From Listronotus oregonensis (Eukaryota > Arthropoda > Insecta > Coleoptera > Curculionidae), in the NCBI GenBank assembly GCA_019359885.1, contig JAHBCN010000527.1, positions 110,132-174,131 of the forward strand: a DNA stretch of 64,000 nucleotides, read 5' to 3'. The number at the start of each line of letters is the position of its first letter. Position 1 is the stretch's first letter. A model generated the notes under the pieces. It did not search any database and was not told where the DNA came from. It worked only from the letters and a program-made list of their open reading frames with translations. The translations under genes were made by a program, and so were the position numbers. This document shows, piece after piece, positions 1 to 13,435 of this stretch.

Positions 1-317
1 CATCAATTTTTTTTTTGAAAATTAAATGCTGTACAAAAAAATGTTCCATGAAATTTTCTCACCTAGTTGATGGTTGCGTCGAAAAATTAGAAAAATGTAT
101 TATGTTATCAATCCAAGTTTAACTTTGAATAACCTGTTAATATCAATATTGAGAGCTCTAACTTTCACAATTTTTTACCATGTTCAACTAAGTATATTTT
201 CGATTAAATTAAGAGAAAATCGATTTTTTGAAACAGTCTAATATACTATAACCTAGTGACAACATGTAAAATAATAACATATACTCGAACATATAATAAT
301 AGGTAGGTATCACTTAC

Positions 318-598
318 CTGAAAGATACTTAATGGGTACAGCAAATTTACTTAAAAGTTTATGTTTGCCGAAAAATCTCTAAAACTAGATGTCAAAAAAT
401 GTTTCTCACATATTGTTTTTGTTTTTAATTGGGAATCACTAAGGTTGAATAACTTAGAATTTCTACTATTCAGAATCCAAATGTTGCGCCGTTTTGCATC
501 CTTTATGGGAAACGAATAAAAACTTAATTTGGGATTTGTCTTTTGGTGTTTTTGCAATAAGCATAAACACAACAATGCGAGGCTGTTGTAAAATTCAT
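318..598 (-). pseudogene. THAP zinc-finger domain exon, frameshifted
   Basis: THAP domains are C2CH zinc fingers that bind DNA; they occur in transcription factors and in P-element-type transposases. The minus-strand ATG at 598 opens with a paired-cysteine segment (MNFTTASHCCVYAYCKN) typical of a THAP start. The reading then has to shift frame near 545 to continue as the conserved NPKLSFYSFP stretch, and through CEKHF, which supplies the last Cys and His. A second shift near 350 is needed to reach KFAVP, the usual THAP-terminal AVP motif. A consensus splice donor (CAG|GTAAGTG) follows at 318/317, so this was one exon of a spliced gene. Whether it is a decayed copy or a real gene with two assembly indels cannot be decided here. 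No downstream partner exon lies inside the window. Confidence 0.6.
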
Positions 599-1778
599 TT
601 TTACAAAAAGTAACTATCCAAGCCACTTTACTTCACCCTTAATAAATTGTCCTCACAAATTTAAACGTTAATAACACAAAACGCACGAACTCAACACGAC
701 ACTACGGAACAACCCGAACAACCAACTAAAAAAATTACCAAAGAATACACAACACATCTGACAACGTCGGCGTTTCGTTGGTAGGTTACGTTTACGAGGC
801 ATACGCGTTGGTTTATAAAAATTTTACAGAAACCTTTTTTATATTTCATTAAATAAATCAATAAATCATTATTTAGTTTAGTTTTCCTAAACAGATGGTC
901 GATGCTAGCGCTCGAAGCGACTAAAACATTTGTCGGTCTTTTTACTTCCCATAAGCTTATGTATCTTCCCCAAAACATTACTCAATCAACGCTATAAGTA
1001 TACATTTTTAAAATAACCGAGGTAAATTATATTTTACTTCATTTTATTTATTAAAGAGTGTTAATAATAATTATAAATATATCAGTTGTTATAAGCAACA
1101 AGCAGGCTCTGACTGAAAATGTAAATAAGTTTTTAATTCAGGAACCTAAAAAATATTCTGTGTTTAATAAGAAAAATGTTTTATTAAAAATGATTTTTAT
1201 TATATCCTTGTTCAATGAAAAATTCAGTATTCGTTTTGAGCGCTTGAATACAAAACATTGCCTTGTGGCAAATCTTCGGCATTTTTGGCATATGCCGAAC
1301 CTTTGGTCAGACACTACATAAAAGTGCATTTCAATTTTTAATTTTAGAAAATAAAACTAAAAAAAATGTTTTATTAAAAAAGAAATTTAATAACATTTTT
1401 TTAAAATTTTAACTAGCTGATTGAAAGAAGATACAAAGAATTCATTTTCTGTAAGCAGTTTTCTTAGATTTTCTTATAAAATGCTGCAAACTGTCTTTTT
1501 TATCCTATTTTTTAGACGGGTATTGATTTATTGTTGCATAAACTTTTTTCTCTGGTAACCCCGTTTAGAAAAATCCAGCTGAATCATGTCATAGGATCTT
1601 GCTGTTCACCATATTGGTGCTAATTATTTATGAAACTTTTTTTCTGGTTTTTATGGTGTTTTTTTTTGGGAATATTAATTTAAAGAAAAAATTATTCGGC
1701 TTTTCTTCAGAATAAAGATATTTGTATATTATTTTTAAACAATACACTTTTTTATATATTATGAAGAGCTAGTCTCTT
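599..1778. other. No gene seen
   Basis: This AT-rich stretch is the 5' flank of the THAP exon. Short open frames around 691-978 and 1058-1329 have no recognisable domain and look like chance ORFs. No clear repeat structure was seen. Confidence 0.4.
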
Positions 1779-2425
1779 GCAGTAATAAAGTCGACTCTTG
1801 ATAATTTATCACTCGTTAATTTGAATCTCTCGATAATTTGAAATTTTTCCCGGTTCCTTGAAAAATACTCGATAAATTGAATAAAATTAATGTTAATTGG
1901 TTCCCTATAATTTGGAGTGTTTATCATGCACAGGCGCGTCATTTGTTTTACATACATTTTTTGACTATCGATTGTTTACATAAATGATATATAGTATGAG
2001 TGCGTTTGCAGGTCGCATTCTAGTCTTCCTTCAAACGTTATAGTGACTCATGCTAATGTTAAATTTGTGTTTTTAAAATGAATTCAAGAAGGAACAAGTG
2101 CCTCTCCTAAATCGCAAAAAAACGTGTGAATCAAGCTGTAGAAGATGGACAGTTAAAAAGATGTTTCTAAAGAGTGTGGCATTTTACCATCGCCATTAAC
2201 AATGATCTTGAAAAACATAGATCGCATCACCGGTAGTGCATTAATTGCGATTAAAAAAAGGTCACATCAGGGAGAATTTCCCTATCTAGAAGAGTGCTTG
2301 CTTACGTGGATTCGTCAGTGTAGAGGACAGAACGATTCCGTCAGCGGCTACATGTTGAAGGAAAAAGCCAAGTCTTTTGCGCAGTCTCTAGGAGTTGAAG
2401 AATTTGCAGCAAGTGAGAGGTAGAA
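1779..2425 (+). pseudogene. Tigger/pogo-type transposon relic (CENP-B-like DNA-binding region)
   Basis: The segment starts with a terminal-type stretch (1779-1960) carrying repeated 'ctcgataatttgaa'-like motifs, as seen at the ends of Tigger elements. It runs into a broken reading frame from the ATG near 2079. After frame corrections, a psq-type helix-turn-helix can be followed (KRVNQAVEDGQLK, then ILPSPLTMILKN), then a CENP-B-type second HTH in the open piece from 2202 (FPYLEECLLTWIRQCR, then VSGYMLKEKAKSFAQSLG). The frame ends at 2423 and no DDE catalytic domain follows, so this is a 3'-truncated relic. It lies upstream of the first visible RRBP1-like exon, probably in an intron of that gene. 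Confidence 0.6.
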
Positions 2426-3458
2426 GCCTTACGTAACTCTTTAAAAATTATATATCGGGCTTAATTTAAAACTTTTCTATAAAGAACTTTAGTCCACTTC
2501 CGACTAAACCGGAATTATATCATATCCGATTAGATAACAAAATGTTTAATTACACTTTAGAATTGATATTTTTTATAGCAATGTATAAAAACTGTGTGCA
2601 ATACTTTCGTTAACACCGTGTGCGTAAATAAAAATTGACATTGGTATGTTAAACCAAAAAAGATAGATAGATAAATAAGAAAACTTTATTTTGGCAGTTA
2701 AGTGAAGTTCTTGTCTGTATTACTTTTTTATACTGAACATTTATTTAATTAAATGTATTAATATTACAATTATTTTGATCGCTGCAATATAAATAAAATT
2801 GCTTAGTATTCGTTCTGACTGTATACATGTAAATATTAAAGTGGCAAAATCAATAATAATTTAAAAAAAAGTGAATTTAAAGACACCAGACATTCTTATA
2901 GTTTCTGGACGTTTATTTTTAGTAGGTCATGCCTGGGTATAGCTGCCGTAATAATTGTGTCTTATTTGGAAATAAGGAAGTTGAGATCAAAATATTGGTT
3001 GTATTCTAATAATTCAAAGTGTGCTATTTATATTATTATTAGTAGTTCACAGCTAAATATTGTAAGCTCAAGTTATTTTAAATATTTCCATGTGTATTCA
3101 AACGGAATATCAGTATCGTAAACCTTTTTGGCCGCTTTCTCCAAAATAGTTTTGGACCATAAGTTTACAAAAAGTATAATTATTCGCCCAATTTCTTACT
3201 TCGCTAAACTGGATACATGTTCAACTCGCAATTCCAATTTTCTACTTTTGGAACTTGATAGTAAATAATTTTTAAAAATGAATTGTTTATACCTGATTAA
3301 CATCAAATCTGGTACACTAAATAAGGATATTATTGTCAACTAGTACGGACTTATAGACATATTATTAGTCTTTATATAAGTTACTTGTTAAAAAAGGCAT
3401 ACTAAAATTTTACCCATTTTTTTTGCTTTCGTTAACATTGACTTTGTTCTTTAATCAG

Positions 3459-3557
3459 GAGTTGCGCAAAAAGAATTGGAACGTGATGGAAGCCTTAAAT
3501 GCCGCCGAAAGCAGAAATAAACCAGTTGCCATTAAGAATTCGGATGTTAGTATGGAC
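3459..3557 (+). CDS. RRBP1/kinectin-family protein, exon a (partial gene)
   Basis: This is the first visible exon of a ribosome-binding protein 1 (p180)/kinectin homologue. In vertebrates these are ER-membrane proteins with a long cytoplasmic coiled coil that bind ribosomes, microtubules or kinesin. The exon encodes 33 residues opening ELRKKNWNVMEALNAAE, which matches the conserved 'LR-KNWE-AMEAL-AAE' block near the C-terminus of both vertebrate paralogues. It is bounded by a polypyrimidine/CAG acceptor at 3457-3458 and a GTAAGT donor at 3558, and is in phase 0. The exons at 10209, 12493, 19276, 19485 and 21476 continue it, all in phase 0, giving 234 residues in total. The N-terminal membrane anchor and most of the coiled coil must lie upstream of the window. 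I cannot choose between the RRBP1 and KTN1 names from this piece. Confidence 0.8.
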
Positions 3558-4924
3558 GTAAGTTTCCCCTCTAGTTTAAATTGGGGTATTTTAATTTCAT
3601 ATTGTTATTTTTTTATTGTTTACCTTCATTTTCCATTTCTTTTCTTATTTTGCGTTGACTTTTGCCTTACGACGAGCTTCGATTAAAACGTGTGGACAAT
3701 CAAATCATTAAATATTTTTAAACATATACCAATTCGCGAGTTCACTAATATTACAAAATGGGAAAAACAATTTTTGCAAAAACAATAAACGTTAATGTCA
3801 TAAAGTTTTATTAATATTTTTTCTTTTTTTTTTAAAATAAACCTTATTTATTTTAATAGATAACAGAATGTAAGCACGGTTTCTATACACCAATTTTATA
3901 AACAAGTTGTAAGCTTTACAAATATTAATTACATAATTTTTTTGATCATCCAACCAAATTTCTTTTACTTATTACTGCTCTTGGCTTTATTGGGTATAAC
4001 TTTATTTCGTAAGATTTACATGTTTAAAAAGAACAACAGTTTGCCGCAACAACTTACTGGATTATTAACATCTTAAAGGGACATTTAAGACATAGTAATA
4101 ATTGTGTTAATAAAAGTTCATAATTAGTATTTTAAAAGATAATACATCGACTAGCTGCACAATTTCATGTTCAATTGGGATAACAAAAAAATATTGCTTT
4201 ATTCTTTCAAAATTAATGTATAGTATTTAAAGAAAAAATAGTTACGAAACATGCCTCATTCCTTAAAGGCCTGGTTGTCCTCGGTATTACAACTTGACTT
4301 TGGTTTTTATTAGGAATAAAAATTAAGATTAAAATCTGTATTTTAAAATTAGTTCAATTTAATGATAATGATTTCAAACTAGAAAATAAGTAGCAGGTAA
4401 AAGAGTCTATGAATAGGTCAGTTTAACCAAAAGAAATCCTGATTTTTGCACACAAAGTATTTCTTTTTAAAATAATGCTAGTTATACCTTATTATACAGA
4501 GTGACTGAAAAGAAAAATATATCAATATAGATTTTTGTCAATGGAAACTCCCGTTTATTATGATATTTTATATTCTAATGCAAACGTTTACACTAATGAG
4601 TATATCATGCCTTAAAAAAGCTATTCGTTTTCTAGATAAATACATGTAAAATATATTTTTCAATCCAGTGCTTAACTGTCCATAGCTTTTCTGTTTTGGT
4701 TTTGAATTATCTAGCATTTTTTGTAAACTTTTGGTTTAAGTGGAAGGAGAAAAATTCACGCTTACACACTCACACGATTAAACTGTTTTTTTTTTATCCT
4801 GGGATAGTCCACGTATTAAATAAAATAGAAAGTAGTTAACGGAATGGTCCCACATTCTAAACACTTTAGGTATTAACAAACAAAGTGGAAAGTTTGGTGT
4901 TTTTTCAGTGTAAAGGTGCATGAG

Positions 4925-6342
<1,418 letters not shown>

Positions 6343-6589
6343 GTTAATAATATTTTGTGTTAAGAAGGTTTTTTTTAGTTTTAAATTTTTAAGTTTATTT
6401 AAATTTTATTTTTGTTAAAACCAGCTGTTCTTTTCGAATATTATAATAAAATAATAAATAACACCACCTACAAATGCGCCGGGGTTTTATTTTTTTAAAT
6501 ACATTTTAAGTGTTAAAATTTTTTTGTGTCAAAATGCGTACTGCCTGTCAAGTATAATTTTAAGTATTTTCAATAAATACTTACAAATT

Positions 6590-6990
6590 TGGGGATTAAG
6601 GAATTTTTCCATTACCTTGCAAACAACTGAGAAAAGAGATGTAGGTTTATAATTAAAAGGGCGAGTTTAAAATCCTTTCTTGGGGATAGGTTAGTTTTGA
6701 CCTTCCAATTTTTAAAGAGGCGAGTTAAGATAGGTGCAGGTTCAGGATTACATTTTTTTAAACAATTACTAGTATGCCCACCACGCAACCAACTTAGAGG
6801 TTTATTATTATTAGAAGGATAAAGAATGCCCTTAATCTGCTTGACTTTAAATGTGATTATGAAAAACATAATCAACTTTTGAAAAAGATAAATTAATAAA
6901 AGGATTAATACTACAATGACTGCAAATGCAAATTGATTAGTAAAGAGTTCGGCTTTTCCTTTAGACTTTAGAGGTTTAAATAATTACACC
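6590..6990 (-). pseudogene. LINE reverse-transcriptase fragment (jockey/CR1-like)
   Basis: The minus-strand frame at 6875-6612 contains CLKKCNPEPAPILTRLFK followed by NWKVKTNLSPRKDF. This corresponds to the 'LKKCAPELAPVLTRLF ... SWKTA-V-P-PKK' section just before the conserved NYRPI block of insect LINE reverse transcriptases. The rest is frame-broken and no catalytic FADD motif is left. It is a short dead relic in the intron between exons a and b of the RRBP1-like gene, and resembles the relic at 15870-16700. Confidence 0.5.
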
Positions 6991-9900
6991 TTCCAAGGTT
7001 AGCAGTGGAAAACAATCACAGAATTATAACTTTTGTAATTATGGTTTATATTTATTCTTATTTCTAATTCACCATAAAAAATTTAAAAAAAAATTTTAAG
7101 CACTATTTTATCACTTTTTTATTGCAGCGCTTAAAAACATGTAGTTGATTTCCCAACATAAAAACGAAAAAAATTAATTTCATAAATTACATTTTTTATT
7201 ATTTCTTAATAAATTTACAAATAAAATGTTTCTTTAAGCAAAGCTTTAAATTATAATTATTATAATATGTTGCAAATAGTAGACCTTTAATATAGAAAAA
7301 GCCCATTATTTTTTTTTTATTTACAAAATTCAAAATAAAATTTCCAAGGTAGTTTTGTGAAAACGACGTTTTCACGAGTAAGATAACATTTAATTAATTA
7401 AAAAGTTACACAAGTTTCTTCTAAATTAATTATAAAATATAAGAAAATCACTTTTCCTTCTAAAGGGAATACTTTAAATAATTTCTGTATGAATTGCCAT
7501 ATAAATTCTATTAAAATTTATTAATAAACCGTTTCGACCTACGCCCGTCCATTAGTCAAAATTTTGTCGGGAAAATCATTTATTTTTTGATAATTGTAGC
7601 ATTAACATCGTTTAAAATTAATATAATTATTAAATTTTTTATTCCCAAATTCCTTTAAAAGTCCAAAAAAGCATAAAATGCATTAATTACTTAAAATATA
7701 GCTAAAATCTTAGTGTAAACTTTTCTTCTAATCAGAACTATTGATGCAGCCGGGTTATAATTTAAATATAAATTCCTGATAAAATATTATTAAACAAATT
7801 TACTACGAATAAATACATCCATTAAAAATGCTTAAGAATTGCTTTTGGTTCTGGGAAAACTCTCGGGAAAATTTTATTTATAAACGTATTCAAAAGCCAA
7901 AATACGGGAAAAAATATTTATTAGGTGTAATTAAAAGATTGAGGAAATATAAAAATATTTGATCTGATATTACCAGAATAGAGTCGTAGACGAAACCAAC
8001 ACTAACTAAATTTGTCAGTTGCAGTCCCCAAAATCGCGAAACTACGTATTTTCTGGGCTTCTTTGATTGGTCAGGGCGGTTTAGTATATAATACGGAAAG
8101 GTATAAGAGACGACACGGTTGGAATAATATCAGACTGTCAACGTAGAGTTTTTGATTTTAAAAAAGAATCTGCGACTCTAATCTTCAAGTCAATCGGTGC
8201 GCTAGCCAATTGCCTATAATACACCCCCACGCAGCAGGTGAAAAAGGAAATTAAGTCCTGTGGCTTTATTATCCCTATCACAAGACAATGTGGTATGCGA
8301 TGGAGATTCTAATGCATAAAGAAGTGTACTGCAAAAAATAAGAAATATCGCGAATCGGTTTAGGGATTTTCTGTATAAGATTAAGCTGCTTGGGGTGACT
8401 ATCTGCCTACAAAGTACTAAAGAGAATCGGGATAGTGCTCTGTCATTCACCAGAATACAGCTCTCTTTTCTGAAGATTAGTTATCCGTAGCTTCTGCAAA
8501 ATCCAACTGTTTCATTATTGTTGGGAGAGTCGGGAAAGTAGCTTGGGAAACTTAAAAAATTAGCCTTTTCGTCGAAGATACTTCTAAATTTTAACTTGCA
8601 AAGTAACTTGCTTCTAGCTAGATTAAAAACTGTCAATGGAAAGCACCGGTCTAAAAGAGGACTTAAAATTACCTAAATTAATTTTTCAAAGACTGAAAAA
8701 TTATTCATTTTACGACATTATTTTTCTTAGCTTTTAAGTTTTTATTCTAAAACTTTATAAAAGCATAGTTGTAAAGCAAGCATGATCTTCCCAATTTTTA
8801 ATTTATGTTTAAATCTTTGACTAAATTAAAAATTGTTAGAAAAAATCTTACAAAAAATTTGCATTAAAAAACTAGTATTTGTGTTTACATTGAAAAGACA
8901 CTTGACAATTATCTAGTAAACTCAACCCGTCAAAAAGTATACTGAGTGTTTAGAAAAAACCTCATTTTACAGCACAGTAGGCCGTTGGGTAATTTTAGGA
9001 TTTTTAACAAAGAATATTTGTTGAAAATAATTATGATATAGTATTAAAAATTAAGTTGTAAATATTTAGTTTTATTAAGTTTTAAAATTCTGGACTTAGT
9101 CTTATCGTAACGATTTTTCTCAACCCTGATAAAGACAGACTTGTCTAAAAATTCTTTTAAGTGCCTTTTCTTGAATTTTAAAATACTTCTTGGTTATAGT
9201 TCAGAATGTCTAAACATAACAAAACGCCTGTTGCCCAAAATTCAACATCTAAAGTATCATTTGCTTATTTGAATTTTTTTTGCGACCATGTCACTTAACG
9301 GTATATCATAGGGATGCGCCTTGTAGCAGCCAGGCTTCAGTAACCTCTGCTAAAGGTCATTACGGAACTAGTTGAGGATAGAAAACGATACTTTGAAAGC
9401 CTGTCCGAAACGCCTTTTTAACTCAAAGGCAAAGATAGACAAAATCTGAATTAGAAAAAAACCGCTACTCCTCAATCGAACATTTTACCACCCCAAATAA
9501 TAGAGAACAGTAGGATTTATTATTTAACCGTTAATTGTGTTTCAATATTTAAATAATTAGAATTTATTTAAATTTTAAAGGGTTCTTATTTTAAAATATA
9601 TTTAACATATTTTTAAAAGGATTTAAGAGGCATATTTTTATTTCTTTTGCTAATACATTTAAGAATTTTACTCCAAAATGGTTGACTCAGTTTTTGCTTG
9701 AGTGAAGTCTAAGTTTTTAGGTCTTAGGTCCGCATTTCCTCTAAGTGAGATAGCTATGATTATTGTTGTTTTTACTATAACTGTCCATATTCGATTTTAC
9801 ATATTTTAAACATTGTCAACTGTCAAAATTCCAAGCAGATCATTAGGACAGAAGATAAAATTGACATATTAGACTAAGTTATTAAATTAAATATTTTTTA

Positions 9901-10208
9901 ACTAATTTAAACCATCATCTGGTTACGATGACCTATCAAAGATAAAAATCGCCTGATTTCTTTCCTTAACTTCTGGGTGAAAATAAAATTACTTAAAACA
10001 ATAATAACTTAAAAAACGATGTTGTATCTATATCTTTATTTTTTATAAAGAACCCTGCATTTATACGAACAATAATTAAGAGTGTTTAAAGTAAGAACAT
10101 TATTATTTTTTCCTAATATTTATTCCATGTTGCAAATAAGCTTTTTTATCTTGCCCTTATTCCATCACTTTTAATACCTATTATGTTATTTTATGCTTTT
10201 TGTTGTAG
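6991..10208. other. Intronic sequence, no gene seen
   Basis: This is the remainder of the intron before exon b of the RRBP1-like gene, mostly low-complexity AT-rich DNA. Two more GC-balanced patches (about 7980-8560 and 9290-9450) could be old repeat copies. The first has a TATA-like string near 8091, but no coding motif or RNA structure could be recognised in either. Confidence 0.4.
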
Positions 10209-10457
10209 CAAATAACGTTAAAAATAAAGGAAGAAGAACATGCCGCACAAAAGGATTTTCTACAAAGGCTGTTTCCAGAAATCGAGAACCTTGGATCAAT
10301 AACTACTGATAATTGGCAAGAAGAATTTGGATGTCGTATTAGGCAATACATTTCTCAGCTTCAACAGAACAAGACAGAGCTCCCTAGATTTGAAAGTACA
10401 GAGGTAGCGAAATTACAAGCTGAAATTCTTCATTATAAGAAAATTATAGATGAAACT
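10209..10457 (+). CDS. RRBP1/kinectin-family protein, exon b
   Basis: This exon has 83 codons in phase 0 at both ends, with acceptor ...TGTAG at 10207-10208 and donor GTAAGT at 10458. It encodes a charged coiled-coil segment (LKIKEEEHAAQKDFLQRLFP) followed by DNWQEEFGCRIRQYISQLQQ. This parallels the 'ALLPEL ... Y-WLQ-LKEK' stretch of vertebrate RRBP1. The C-terminal part (EVAKLQAEILHYKKIIDET) corresponds to the segment just before the 'EGMLK-LQ' block, which exon c supplies. Confidence 0.8.
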
Positions 10458-10589
10458 GTAAGTTTCTTGGTTATATTTTTCTTATCGTCTTTCAGTTAAT
10501 ATTTTTGAAAAAGTTGGCCCCTATATTTCAAATACGGACTGATTACCCAGGTCAACATTTGATCTACGCGGGAACGCTAAAAGCGGTTA

Positions 10590-11910
10590 GGTGCTACTAG
10601 AGTTTTTGGGGTCGCTGATTACGATAAGGGTCGGTTTACCTCCATCACGTCAGGTTTAAGGTCATTTGAAGGTCAAATGAAGAAAAAATTGTCGGAAAAT
10701 CTAGAGAAATTCATGCATCTGTTTTTGAGGTCGCTGAAGCCGAATCCGACCTTGATCTTTAGATCCATCTATATGCATACATTTTTCCAGATTTTTCCTA
10801 TGCCTTGAACCTGGCCTTATGGAGGTTAACTGTCCTCAGATTTCGATTCGCCGAAATCAAGAACATACGTACGAATTGTTTCAGCTTTTTCGAATCGTAC
10901 TTAACATTTTTATCCCATAAACACTTTACAATAACCTTGAATTGACCTCTAGGATATATGTAAATAAACGCCGGATTTGGATTTAGAGACCTCAAAAACA
11001 TATGCATGGATTTTTCCTGATTTTTTCGATGGTTTTTTCTCCACTTGACCTTTTAATGACTTTGAACCTGACGTGGTGGATCTTCTCATCGTAATTAGCG
11101 CCCCCAAAAACTCCAGCAGACCTGTGTTATTGATCATAAATAACTCCATTTTTAGAGCGCCTTTAAGTCTGAAGTCAAAACGATAAAGAATCTCAGCCTT
11201 TAACAAGTAATAACTTTACATTTTTTTTATTTCATTTTTTATCGCAATTCAGCAAAATACAGGATGGTCCATAAAAAAGATAATTTGTCGTCATTTATTT
11301 TTTTTTTTTTTCATATAAAATTACACAGGCCCACATAAAAAAAAGTTGAAGGTCCAAAAGACTTTACCATGGTAGCTTTATGTTTTTAGGGTCACTGAAT
11401 TCGAATTCGGGGTCAGTTTGACCCCATCAGGTCAGGGTCAAGAAAATTTCAAGGACAAATCTGAACAGTGTATACTTATCTCTTTGAGGTCGCTAAATAT
11501 GAATTCGCGGTCAGTTTGACCCCATCAAATTGGGTTGCAATTTGACTTTGAAATGCTCTTCAAGAAATTAAAGGTCTGAAAGACTTGACCATGGTATCTT
11601 CATGTTTTTGGGGTTGCTGAATCCGAATCCGGGCTTAGTTTGACCCCATCAGGTCGGGATCAAAGGCATTTCAAGGTCAAATCGCAACCAAAATTGACGG
11701 GGTCAAACTGATTACGGATTCGTATTCAGCGACCTCAAAAACACAAGTATACAATCTTTAAATTTGGTTGCGGTTAATTTTGCAGATTCGACCTTAAATG
11801 CCCTTGACCATAATCTGATGCGGTCAAACCGACCCTGACTTCGGATTCAGCGACCCCAAAAACATGAAGATACCATAGTCAAGTCTTTCTGACCCTCAAA
11901 TTTTTTTGGT
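10590..11910. repeat. Two palindromic units of a 'GGTCGCTGA' repeat family
   Basis: The segment consists of inverted repeats built on a core close to TTTTTGGGGTCGCTGAATCCG followed by GTCAGTTTGACCCCATCAGGTC. In the first unit the left arm (about 10590-10790) is matched in reverse by 10970-11120. In the second, three direct copies of the core (near 11391, 11488 and 11611) are matched in reverse near 11700-11740 and 11820-11870. No ORF of interest is present; open frames at 10798-11206 are by-products. The same core occurs in the inverted repeat at 33832-34893. It is likely a non-autonomous DNA element or foldback family, here inside the intron between exons b and c. Confidence 0.65.
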
Positions 11911-12492
11911 GGGGTGGGTATTGGGGCTTTTGTTGTGATCTCTAACCAGTGCCATTTAGCTTAAAGGTCCGATTATTTTCTGTAGTAATTTTCCTGTGCA
12001 ATATTTAAAGGCGTTATGTTAAAATATGTTTAACTTATTTAAATCTAACTTTTAAAAGCTACCTTAAAGCCTAGATTTATATTTTTTCTTTTCAATGTAT
12101 TTTTTTTGCATATGCTTTTTGAAGCACGACAATTGGCTCATATTTCTTGTGATAAAAATCCAATAACAAAAGTTAGCTTTAAGCCAGTTAACAATAAAAT
12201 TATAAATTAATTTTGTTTTTTTTTATTTTGTAAAAATAAATCTGAATATTGTCTGGTTTTATATCAAGATGCTATTTTATTAATAATTGTTAATTAGTGA
12301 TCACTGAAAGCTTATAAAAAAATCATCGAGTTTTTTTTTGTTTGCTAAAGATCTAAAAAAACGAGTTATAGTAGTTACTGCTTTTTTTAATAATAGAACA
12401 AAAAGTCATTGGTTTTGAAAAATTTATAGATTATTATAATATTAACTTAATTGTTTTTTTGAACTGTAACTAATACCATTTATTATCCTTAG

Positions 12493-12609
12493 GAGGGGAT
12501 ACTTAAGAGATTACAGTCCCATATAGAACAAGAAGAAAGAAAGTGGAGGATTGAAGTTAACCGAAAAGACGCCGAAATACAGGAACTTAAAACCAGTGGT
12601 ATAACTCCG
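12493..12609 (+). CDS. RRBP1/kinectin-family protein, exon c
   Basis: This exon has 39 codons in phase 0, with acceptor CTTAG at 12488-12492 and donor GTATGT from 12610. It encodes EGILKRLQSHIEQEERKWR, an excellent match to the 'EGMLKDLQKSVEEEEQ-WK' block of vertebrate RRBP1, followed by IEVNRKDAEIQELK. It continues the heptad pattern of the coiled coil. Confidence 0.85.
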
Positions 12610-13435
12610 GTATGTATATTTAAACGATAATTATTATAAATAAGGCAAAAAATATAACAATTTTTTTTAATTAAATGTCTGTCATATACAGGGTGGCAAC
12701 TTTCTAGAAAAACCTTGAAACCCTGGATATATTGGGGAAATTTAATAAAACTGAAAAAAAAATAGGAAAAGACTAGGATTTTAACATCGAGTCGAAAATA
12801 ATTCAAAGTGATTTAATTTTTGTTATTGCTTTTAACGAGTTGTTAATTAGAATATCTTAGAAGAAGTAAATTGATCTCCATATTTAAATAGAATTAAATA
12901 GCAAAACCTTTAGACATTAGACAAGATTATTGACATCACTTTTTTAGAAATTTCACTGTTTTTCTTTATTTTTAGTACTTAAACTTTTATTTATATTAAT
13001 GTATTTTGCTTTTTAATTTTTGAATGACAATTCCACTCATGTTTAAAAACCCCATTGGAAATGTCAAAAATCGAAATTTGAATGAAAAGGAAAAAGAAAA
13101 AATGTAACTGGCTAAAAAAATCATAATTCTACGTATCTATCAATCGTTACCTCAGTAGCAACTGTATTTTATATTGTTCATTAATCATATTATTTTGGCT
13201 TTAAGATTGTTTTATTCGCAGAATTGTCTTACTAAATACCATTCATGCTCAGATTTTGAGCCGAATATTTTATGTCTGGTTTTGAAAACTTGCCTTCCGA
13301 AATTTAACTCAAAATCACTAGAGCTTTCCTTACATGATCTGGTATAAACTGGTTTTGGTAAATTTCCAAAAGCAAATACTATTCGAAAACAAGGAAAAAA
13401 TATCCGGCCAAATCTTGATTAAATTAAGTTAAATT

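Noticed and set aside
1058..1329. Overlapping short ORFs on both strands
   Set aside because: No domain and low-complexity composition. They are judged to be chance.
8214..8450. Minus-strand 78-codon ORF in a GC-balanced patch with a nearby TATA-like string
   Set aside because: No recognisable domain or splice context. It could be an old repeat, but nothing supports a gene.
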